Assembly (NCBI GenBank): GCA_028455995.1
Contig: JABELC010000003.1
Coordinates: 2,852,001 to 2,916,000 of the forward strand
Direction of reading: 5' to 3'
Length of the DNA stretch: 64,000 nt
Source: Scleromitrula shiraiana
Taxonomy: Eukaryota > Ascomycota > Leotiomycetes > Helotiales > Sclerotiniaceae
In this document: positions 44,659 through 53,380 of the stretch, in pieces
Numbering within the stretch: position 1 is the first letter of the stretch
Layout of the letters: every line of letters begins with the position of its first letter
The notes under the pieces: generated by a model
Database searches by the model: none
The model's input: the letters and a program-made list of their open reading frames with translations, nothing else
Told to the model about the DNA's origin: nothing
Position numbers and translations under genes: made by a program

Positions 44659-46665
44659 AGATGGTCAAACCTCAAAATTGTGGAAACTACGAACCTACTC
44701 ATGGCTCGTTTCGGTTATACGCAAAGGGGTGGGCGATTTTTGTTCATAATGAGAATGTCGAACGCTTTTCGAACACACTATGGATCAGTAGCTTCATTCA
44801 AGTGATTTGCAAGTCGAGACTTAAACCAAGTTGCTGTTGCTTTTTCAATGTTCATCCGATGGAGTTCAATTACTATATCTATCTCAATTAGAATATCAGT
44901 ATTCTATATAGAAATGAGAAATATATTACCTTTAGGAATGTTTTAATCGACAGACGTTCAAGTTCAACAACGTCGCTTTGGACCCACAACTTATCTTTCG
45001 TGACTAGTATGACCTGCCCGTTTCCACTCTTTGGGTGTTGATCAATAGAATTTTACACTCTTCCATTGCATGTCAAAAAACAACCATTGATAATAAATAC
45101 AAAATCCTAAGTGCGGGGCTATTACTCTGGACCACCTCCCAGATGAGTCAAAAATTCCAAAGCTCCGTATCGCTTTTGTAGCTATGGAAGCTACACCTAC
45201 GACTTTATTCTGGGCAATAAAGTCTCCACCAAAAGACTACTTGATGGGAAAACATCGTGCCTGGTCACAGGTGAGCTTCCCTTGTTGTGTCTTATATCCA
45301 CAATCCCTTTCTCAACAATGTTATTGGCGACTTGGAGCTTAGTTATCTAACATGATTGTTCGAATTGATATTGAATAAGTAGAATGTTGGGATGTTCAAT
45401 GTTGTGTCAAACAACGAAGCTATTGTAATGTCTAATTTGATATTGAGCAGTGACCCCATTGTAGTTTTGATATCATGCCAAATAATTAGGCCACTGCAAT
45501 ATCCAATATCATATCAAGAAATCGAATAATCATGATATCCCATTTAATGTTGAACAGCAGGACCATTCTATTTTCCAATATCATATCAAACAGCCACACT
45601 ATTATATCATCTACTTCAAACTCAAACAATAAAACAGATATAAAAATAACATTCAACCCAATATCAAACAATGAAGCAAGTATAAAAATATTGTCCAACC
45701 CAGTTCCAAACAATAAAACAACTTTAAAATTATTATGCAACCCAAACCCAAACAATCAAAACGCCAATAACAAAATATAAACAAACCCCTTTATCTGAAT
45801 ATCTCTATATATAAATGTCCACTCCTATCTTACCATAATACCAAACCCGACTAGCATTACAAGTAATACGAAGGGAATTGAAGATTGTAAAGTACAGTCA
45901 AAGAGGGGTAAAGTAGATACGTAGATGCAGCTACTTGAACTGAATGAACGAGCTATCAAAATTTTGAATGTCCGTTCAGTCAGTTTGTACACAATTCTAT
46001 ATATCCTAGCATTTGAATATATATTTTCTATATATACATTCAGATATGAGATATTTGAATGTTTATATTATATATAGATATTGAGATAAAAGATATCTTT
46101 ATGTTTGTATTGTATATGAATATTTAAATGGAAGATATCCTAATGTTTGTACTTTATAGAAATATTCAAAGAAAATATATTTTAATGTTTACATTCTGAG
46201 TGGACATTGAGAAATCGATTAAGTTAACCTTGAAATAAATCAACATGTTGTGGTCCATAGTTGAAGTAAGCCAGTTGACGATATCAAAAAACAATCACCA
46301 TTGAATGCATGAGTAAGATGAATATGCCATGGAGGACAATCATAATAACCTAGATAATTCTACATACATAAATTTGATAGTAAGTTTCAATTTCAAGATC
46401 AGAGCAAAGTTGAGATGTGCATATATAATTTTTAATGTTGTCAATTTGATTTTTTTTTATTAACACCCCTTGTTTTACAGACGCTTCTTTTATGCCCGTA
46501 AACAAAGTAAAAAATTTGAGGAACCATAAAGTAGCCAGACCAGAGGCTTGCAAGTACCGAGACTTTTATGAACCGAAATTACCCGAAAACTAGATGGGCC
46601 TTTTCATATCATTCATATCATGCATCAACATTTCCTACCACACCCCTTCCCGTGATATATCCTTT
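44659..46665. other. Long AT-rich intergenic region
   Basis: Two kb without a supported gene. The left part (44700-45330) is unremarkable. From about 45340 to 46250 it is a long stretch of the ATTCAAA/TTTGAAT block family. The last 400 bases are the 3' UTR and flank of SSB1. Confidence 0.55.
45340..46250. repeat. AT-rich interspersed repeat block (ATTCAAA family)
   Basis: Irregular repeats such as CAATATCATATCAAACA (several copies between 45430 and 45620), CCAATATCAAACAATGAAG, and further right TGTTTATATTATATATAGATATT / TGTTTGTATTGTATATGAATATTTAAATGGAAGATATC / TGTTTGTACTTTATAGAAATATTCAAAGAAAATATATT, a roughly 55-60 bp unit in three or four copies (46050-46200). Confidence 0.65.
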
Positions 46666-49600
46666 TTAACGAGTAGACATGGCCTTGGTGACAGCTCTCT
46701 TCAATGCGAGCTCCTTCTTCTTCAAATCATCTGAGGTAGACGCGTCAATCTCGAGTTGAGTCATAGCATCGCTCAATGCAGACTCGATCTTTTCCTTGTT
46801 ACCACGCTTGAACTTGGCGGACATCAATGGGTCGGAGATGATCTCCTCAACTCTGGCAATGTATGACTCGAGTTGTTGCTTGGACTCGAATTTCTTGCTG
46901 AAAGCCTCATCACTATTCTTGAACTTGGCAGCATCTGATGAGATGTTAGTGGTGTTCATTTAGTGATATATATCGAACAACTTACCCTCAACCATCTTCT
47001 CGATCTCGCCTGAGGACAATTTACCAACAGAGTTGGAGATTGTGATGTTAGCACTGCGTCCAGAGGTCTTCTCAGTAGCAGTAACCTTCAAGATACCGTT
47101 GACATCAACCTCAAAGACAACCTCGAGAACGGCCTCACCAGCCTTCATAGGAGGGATTGGTGCAAGAGTGAACTCTCCGAGAGAAGTGTTATCTTCGCAG
47201 TTAACACGTTCACCTTGGAAGACAGGGAATTGAACTGTAGGATGGATGAGTCAGTATTAGAGAAACTTGGAATGGGGTTGGACTTTAAAGAACCTGTTTG
47301 TTGTGAATCCGCAACTCTATCAAGCCATGAAGTTAGTGATAGTTTATTTATAGTGGATGGGTGAAGGGAAGAAGAAGGGTGGGATACGTGGATGGGGATT
47401 GATATTGGGGAGGTAGTTTACTTACGTGGTGAAAGTTCTGTGGGTGAAGAAAAAAAGTATGTTAGTACATTGAGCGATGGTGGCGACGGCGTCGTCGATG
47501 TGGAGCGAGTGTTATTGAATCGAATAAATAAGAATAGTTCCAAAATACGGATGGCACCTAGGGCAAACGGCTGGACTTTCTGGCCACCTTCTTAAGGTCA
47601 CGTTTAGAGTCATTGTGCCGGGTGAGTTCCCATTGACTGCAGCGCGGAACATCACAAACGATACAATTGAACTTCTTCAATCATTTTGTGCGTTCAGCAG
47701 ACTTCTGAGAGGCACTCTTTTCCTTCTTGCGTTTGCTTTTTAGAGCAACTTTCTCTTGATGTCTCATTGAGTCTTTGTGTCTCGCCAACTCCCATGCGCT
47801 CGTGCATGACACGTTGCAGATAGAGCAACGATAGGTTCCACTAGCCGTGATTTTGTTGTTTGAAACGGACTTTGACACCACGGTCGGCAGCGGTACCTGA
47901 TCCAATATATAGAAGAGGATCGGCGTCGTCCTTCTCAAGAACCAATGCATAGAAGGCCCATCTGTGGACAACGGTGTTGCGGGGTAGGATTGGTAAGTTT
48001 TTAAGGAAATGAACAGATGGAGGATCGGGGGCATTGATTGCTTTGAGGAGGCGGGAGGATGAAACGAGCTCGACAGAAGATATTAATTCATGAACAGTTG
48101 ATTTATATGGTAGAACTTGTCCGAAGAGAGCATGCTTCCACGCAAGTGTGCAAAGACAGACCCAAGTGTGGGAAATGAGGTTATTGACGAGTTCTTTCGA
48201 CATAGACAACGTCGTTGCGGAGGTAAGAGAGACAGTATACGACAGACAATGGAGAGTTTTTGTAATATGAGTTGCAGTATGTAGAGATTGACGTGAAGTG
48301 TATTGCAGCGACAGTGAGGTAGTAGAGAGTTGAAGAAGTGGAGAAGAAGTGAAGAGGTGAAGAAAAGAAGTAAAAAAGAAGTAGAAAGAGAAATGAGGGG
48401 GATTTAAACGCGTAAAGTGCATGGTGATGTTTTGTCCTGGAAGGAACAACAGCATCATGGGGATCGAGATTGAGGTAGCAAGGTTGTGCTGAGTGATAGG
48501 CAACAATGGCATTGTGGGTTCCTAATCCAGACTTGGGAAGGAACAACGACAATTTCATGATAATAATGGCGTGAACCTCAGCTGCGTGGAAGGCATGAAC
48601 AACATTGGGAAGGTTCTTGTCCTCACTTGGGAAGGAACTTCATCTAGATCGTGATGAGAAATCAAGGATCGTAGACCCGTAATTTGGAAATGGGTTGAAT
48701 TGTGATTGGAAAAAGTATTGACCTTTATGTTGGGAAGGCACATTATACGAATAAGGGATTTTGAGTTTGAAAATAGCATCAAGTAAACCAAGTAAAAGTG
48801 GGGATGAAAAAATTACGTATAGCAAAAAAAGGAAATGGATGAGCTTACCTCTTCTTGATAGTAGGGACAGTTTGTCCACGGGGAACGACAGGGGCGAAGA
48901 TGTTACCCTCCATGGCAACACCAAGGGAAAGTGGGACGACATCCAAAAGGAGGAGGTCAGCAGTGTCAGCAGAGGTAGCCTTTCCTGAAAGGATACCGGC
49001 TTGAACAGCGGCACCGTAGGCAACGGCCTCATCAGGGTTGATGCTCTTCTCCAACTTCTTTCCATCAAAGAACTCGCTCAAGAGCTTTTGAATCCTGGGA
49101 ATACGGGTGGATCCACCAACAAGAACGATCTCATCAACCTTGCTCTTGTCAATGTTGGCATCCTTAAGAACTTGAGCAACTGGCTCCAAAGTACCGTTGA
49201 AGGCCTTGGAGTTAAGGTCTTCGAATCTAGCACGGGTGATTTGTGCGTTGAAGTCCTCACCATCGAACAAGGAGTCGATCTCGACGTTGGTGGAGGCACC
49301 GTTGGAAAGAGTACGCTTAGCACGTTCGCAAGCAGTTCTGAGACGACGGAGGGCACGGGGGTCGTTGGACAAGTCTGTTGTTGGGTCATTAGCTTGTGTT
49401 TCTTTTGTGTTTGGCAGAGGCACAGTGTTGGTCCCAGGTACAGGATCTATAGCAAGGGTATCCGCAAGGCTTGCACGAAAAGGATCTTTCGCCTCGGGCA
49501 ACTCTTTTTTGGTGCAACGGGGTCTCTTTCTGATTGGCCAGTTCCATTGCGCTAGTGTAAGACTTCTCGCACAAATCGCAGTAATGGACCTGGTTCGCAA

Positions 49601-51003
49601 TATCGGAATCTTGCTGGGCCTTCTCACGCTTATATCTCCGCTTGTTGATCTTGGTACGAGAGGCTTTGAACTCCGGTGTTGAATTCTCACGTTGCTTCTT
49701 GTTGTTGGCTTTGGTCCACTCCCGTAGCTTCTGGTTCTTGCAGAGACGTCGTGCTTCACTAATAGCAACGAGCTGTTCTGCAGATAGTTCAAGGCCTCTA
49801 ACGCCCTCCAGGAAGGGACTATGTGTGCAAAATCCATTCCAGGGAAGCTGTAGCCTGTCCCAGAGGGTGTTGTCACCGAGATGACCGTAATTGCGAGTTT
49901 GGGAAAACATTGGCCAGAAGAGGGCACAGAAACCACCCTCAAGGAGCAAACAAAATGCTGAGGAGGCGCTGATCTGCAGGTTTGGGAATTGGAAAATGAG
50001 CAAGGATAACGGTGCACATGATTTTGTACCCATCTTTAAACGCAGAGATGACTTTCTCTGGATTTACTTCCCGCAGACGATAATGTGAGATTCTTTTTCT
50101 TAAACCAAAGTCTGTATCGGTGCTACACCCAATGTACAGACCCGGCTTGCAACCGGACTTGACGGAGACATGCAAATATACACCCCAGACATGATAAGGA
50201 ATTGATTCATGGTCACCCAAGGCATCAGAGCCAACTGAGTTGAACCAGGAGATTGGGGAAGGACTTGGAGAAGCACAAACATCTGCCAAACCATCACAAA
50301 GCTCAAGATCAGCCACATCCGAGCCATCATTGAGCGACTCTCTGTCCGGAAAAGCAGCCTTGAGAGTAGGATTTGTGTAACTATGGTGTGTGACAGTTCC
50401 AGACAGTGTCCAATAACACATCGGCCATGTTGATTCAGACAAGTAGGACATCGACAATGTTGTTGAGGAGAGAGATAGTGTTGATGTGGAGAAAGTCTTC
50501 TAAACACGAGAGAAATTCATTTCTATTGCCACAAACCGACACTGGGACGGCAGTCGCACGAGACAGGAAATTGCTCCTCAATTGAAAGAGTGCAAATGGG
50601 AAATTAAATGATGAAGAAGGGTAAGAGCATGCATCCTTTACTAAGGACGCATAGACCAGAAGGAAAGTCCAGTATGGCACAAGTTGTAGAGTCGGAATGT
50701 TATGTAAATGAAGCAGAATTAATCACTGACCTTTCTTGGTTTTTCGTTGAAACTCCTTTCTGAAGTGATCCATGAGATTTCGGTCGAAGTCTTCTCCACC
50801 GAGATGAGTCTTTGGAGAACAGAGGTTAGCTATATGATTTAAGAGAATCGGTCGGGTGACTTACATCACCAGCAGTAGCCTTAACGGTGAAAACACCACC
50901 TTGGATGTTCAAGAGAGAAACATCGAAAGTTCCACCACCGAGATCATAGATGAGAACGTTTCGCTCCTTGTTGGTCTTTCCGGCACCAAGACCGTAGGCG
51001 ATG

Positions 51004-51035
<32 letters not shown>

Positions 51036-51966
51036 GACGTTAAGACCAGCGATGGCACCAGCATCCTTGGTAGCTTGACGTTGGTTATCGTTGAAGTAGG
51101 CTGGAACAGTGATAACTGCCTTGGAAACCTTCTTGCCCAACTTAACTTCAGCAACTTCCTTCATCTATATTGAGAAGCCTTGTTAGCTGATGGTTCTTGA
51201 CTTTGCTTATCCCATTGAAATATTGCAGCTCAATATCCTAAGTGGTTTAGGGGATTGAACTTGCCTTGGTCAAGACCATAGCGGAAACCTCTTGTGGGGA
51301 GAAAACCTTGGTCTCTCCGAGGTATTCAACCTCAACCATTGGGGAACCTTCTTGATCAATAACGGTGAAAGGCCATGATTCGATACTAATACAATTAGCT
51401 TGTGTCGTAATCTTAATCTGGGACAAACATATACTCACTCCTTCTTGACGGTTGGGTCATCAAATCTTCGTCCGATCAATCGCCTGAGTGGTTGAGTCAG
51501 TCAGAGCCCCAGCCTCATCGAAATTTCACTTTTTGTAGTAATACTAACTTGATATCGAAGATGGTGTTCTTTGGGTTCATGGCAGCTTGGTTCTTTGCAG
51601 ATTCACCAATCAAACGCTCCTTGTCGGTGAAAGAAACGAAAGATGGGGTGGTGAAACTACCTTGCTCGTTGGCAACTGGGGATCAATCAGTAAGATGTAA
51701 AATGTAGTAATTCGACTGCGGCTGACAGTCCATCTATGGAAATACGTACTGATCTCGACATTGGTGCCCTCATAGTTGGCGACACAGGAGTAGGTGGTAC
51801 CTGTTGATTTCAATGATTAGTATTTGTTGGTTCGTTGATGAAAATTTGAAAAATAAAGAAAAATCTTTTGAGGCCTGAATGAATGCCCCTCGATAGATAT
51901 TTGGAATCTGCAAATCTTCTTACCAAGATCGATGCCAATGGCACCCTCATAAACTTCGTCAGCCAT
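46666..51966 (-). CDS. SSB1: Ribosome-associated Hsp70 chaperone (Ssb type)
   Basis: Twelve exons on the minus strand: 51966-51924, 51800-51750, 51675-51549, 51483-51439, 51385-51265, 51164-50865, 50809-50731, 49374-48849, 47437-47426, 47316-47294, 47234-46986 and 46934-46666. They sum to 1,845 nt, a 614-residue protein with every phase consistent. Hsp70 signatures: IGIDLGTTYSC, IYDLGGGTFDVS, IVLVGGSTRIPRIQ. The C-terminus (KQQLESYIARVEEI, LALKRAVTKAMSTR) lacks EEVD and is that of Ssb, which binds nascent chains at the ribosome with RAC. Nine introns are 51-123 bp; introns 7 (49375-50730) and 8 (47438-48848) are 1.36 and 1.41 kb and carry nuclease-like elements. Intron 5 uses a GC donor, and exon 9 is only 12 nt. 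Confidence 0.96.
47558..48203 (-). pseudogene. Degenerate GIY-YIG + C2H2 finger gene in element 1
   Basis: The frame opens at ATG 48203 and reaches a GIY-YIG-like core near 47960-47890 (FYALVLEKDD ... LLYIGSGT) before stopping at 47841. A different frame then takes over with a C2H2-type finger (YRCSICNVSC ... H-x5-H, about 47755-47840), stops at TGA 47683-47681 and, in the same frame, continues with a second finger (FNCIVCDVP ... TRH, about 47600-47675) to TAG at 47560. Compared with element 2, some 165 residues between YIG and finger 1 are missing and the frame has shifted. The glycine of the first GIY motif is also lost. Clearly inactive. Confidence 0.65.
48532..48738. repeat. Dispersed TTGGGAAGG motif in element 1
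   Basis: CTTGGGAAGGAAC is exact at 48532-48544 and 48626-48638, with variants at 48604 (TTGGGAAGGTTC) and about 48730 (TTGGGAAGGCAC); a further CTGGAAGGAAC lies at 48437. The copies are 20-100 bp apart in the upstream part of the intron element. Confidence 0.6.
49375..50730 (-). mobile_element. Intron-dwelling GIY-YIG/zinc-finger element 2 (SSB1 intron 7)
   Basis: The 1,356-bp SSB1 intron 7 lies after codon 255 (phase 1), between RKTKK and the conserved DLSNDPRALRR segment. The donor is GTCAGT. The nuclease-like reading frame on the host strand fills most of the intron and its TAA stop (49391-49389) overlaps the GCTAATGAC branch-like site only 15 bases before the exon, so the element's end and the intron's end nearly coincide. 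This suggests that the unit moves together with its own splice signals. No inverted repeats seen. Related to, but strongly diverged from, element 1. Confidence 0.68.
49389..50451 (-). pseudogene. Frameshifted GIY-YIG + zinc-finger protein gene in element 2
   Basis: From ATG 50451 an N-terminal region of about 90 residues leads to a well-formed GIY-YIG core (WGVYLHVSV ... GLYIGCSTDTDFGLRKRI, about 50080-50195), with the expected arginine after YIG. At about 49938-49948 one extra C shifts the frame into a stop; the next frame carries on in register with EGGFCALFWPM, a WNGFCTHSP segment, a basic helix (NKRRYKREKAQQD) and two Cys-pair fingers (YCDLC ..., with one histidine replaced by Gln; then FSCKPCGYPC ... 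HCASAKH), ending at 49389. Apart from the single frameshift it is near complete, so it may have died recently. Confidence 0.7.
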
Positions 51967-52362
51967 GATAAAATATTATTATCTTAAAAAAAGAAGATGG
52001 AAGTGAAGTTGTATGAGAAGAGGAGGGTTGAGAAAAAAACGAGAAGAAATTTCGAAAGTCAACCGCGGGGGAAGAAAGATAAATCCCAAGCCCTTTCGAT
52101 GTGGGAAATTTTTAGTTAGTTTACAGTCCGTGCGTTAACAATTTTACCGCCCTCGGCACGTGAATTGATTGGAAATTTTCAAATCTAATCTTTTTTTTTT
52201 TTTCCTTCAGAATTTTCCACTAGACCATAAGTGGATCTTTCTCTTTGTCAAATGGGATTTCAAGGTTAATGTTATTGAGTTCTCATAATGGTTAATATCA
52301 TTTTACTATGTAGTTTCAACTTTATATGTATTCTCTACTGTAGACTGTGAAGCAAGTACAGT

Positions 52363-52392
52363 ATCTCAGTATCTCAGTATCTCAGTATCTTT
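52363..52392. repeat. (CAGTATCT)n short tandem repeat
   Basis: Four near-perfect copies of the CAGTATCT unit in a row. Non-coding. Confidence 0.8.
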
Positions 52393-52499
52393 ACTCGCAC
52401 GCAATGTGTTGCCCCACCATGGTTTATTCCATGGATTTTGATTGTCTCGCATCTAATCCCCCATCGATATCGATATGATAAGGCTAATCATTAGGGCTA

Positions 52500-53130
52500 G
52501 GGTTCGAGCTGTTGAAATTCTGAATGTCCGTTCAGTTGACATACAATGATTCTCTTTCCTTTCTATATCAATTTGAATATCTATAATTTACACAGACATT
52601 AAAACTTGATAAATTTCAATATCAGTATTACAAACATACATTCAAAGTCAATTAAGTCAAAACACTTTTGAGTATTCATGTTTTGAACAGACATTCAGGA
52701 ATGAATTGGGTAGGTTTGAAGTTATCTTTCAGGTCCGCTTGCTCATACGACCGACCTATTTAAGTTTTGAACATTTGAATGTTCATCTAGCTGATGAACA
52801 ATTATGTATGAAGTTTTAATGTTCAATATCTCTATCTAATATAAACAATCAAAATGAATTAGCATAAAAAGCATTTAAATCTCTGTATATTAAATAGATA
52901 TTCAAGACATATATTATCTAAAAGCCGCTTCAATATCTGTTCGAAACATAGATATTCAAATAGATTTTGAGCAAATTCATTTGAATGTCAGTCAAAAATA
53001 TAGATATTGAAACATGTTTTAGGCTAATTCAATCTTAACATCTACATGAGATATAGGCATTTGGGATGAATTCGTGCAAAACATATATAATGATTGTCTA
53101 TCAACCGAACGGACATTCAAAATTTGGACA
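52500..53130. repeat. AT-rich interspersed repeat block (ATTCAAA family)
   Basis: Flanked by mirror-like words: GAATGTCCGTTCAGTTGAC at the left edge (about 52522) and the reverse-complement-like CAACCGAACGGACATTC at the right edge (about 53100-53116), giving an imperfect inverted pair about 580 bp apart. Between them are repeated AGATATTCAAA/TTTGAATGTTCA words. Confidence 0.65.
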
Positions 53131-53380
53131 GCTCCCATATACAACGACATGATTTAAAATAATATAAAAAATTGAAGATTCATTCCACTATTTCTGGTTC
53201 TGCTATAGATTTCTTGTGAACTCTAGTTCTGCCCGTATGATATGATATACATTATGTTTGTACAGCCTTTCTGTAATGCGCTGGTTGACGAAACGCCAAC
53301 CCAATTCCCCAATCCCTAAGCACGAATATCATATCAACAAAACGCCTCAAACCTTCATCTTCACCATTGGAAGAGCTCCA

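Larger units (their letters stand above)
47438..48848 (-). mobile_element. Intron-dwelling GIY-YIG/zinc-finger element 1 (SSB1 intron 8)
   Basis: The whole 1,411-bp SSB1 intron 8 interrupts codon 431 (phase 2), in a segment coding for the conserved VPTIKKR-TFTT. Its donor GTAAGC and its 3' end (TACTAAC branch, pyrimidine tract, CACCCACAG) are intact, so it should still splice. Inside, on the host strand, are a repeated TTGGGAAGG motif (48532-48738), a CT-rich promoter-like leader (about 48230-48410) and a broken nuclease-like gene. No terminal inverted repeat or target duplication was recognised. The alternative reading is an ordinary intron that captured a nested gene. Confidence 0.65.
51967..53380. 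other. SSB1 promoter and AT-rich spacer
   Basis: The first 250 bases upstream of SSB1 carry a T-run/CT-rich leader and a GAAATTTCGAAAG word resembling a partial heat-shock element. The rest is AT-rich spacer with the repeats listed separately, then the 3' flank of the bromodomain gene. No gene supported. Confidence 0.5.

Noticed and set aside
48845..50017. A 390-residue open frame running through SSB1 exon 8 and into intron 7
   Set aside because: Only the part up to 49374 is SSB1. The upstream segment is a read-through of the element's DNA in another frame and breaks the Hsp70 alignment.
52040..52070. GAAATTTCGAAAG as a heat-shock element in the SSB1 promoter
   Set aside because: Only a partial match to the inverted GAA pattern. 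Ssb genes are typically not heat-inducible, so it is mentioned but not called.
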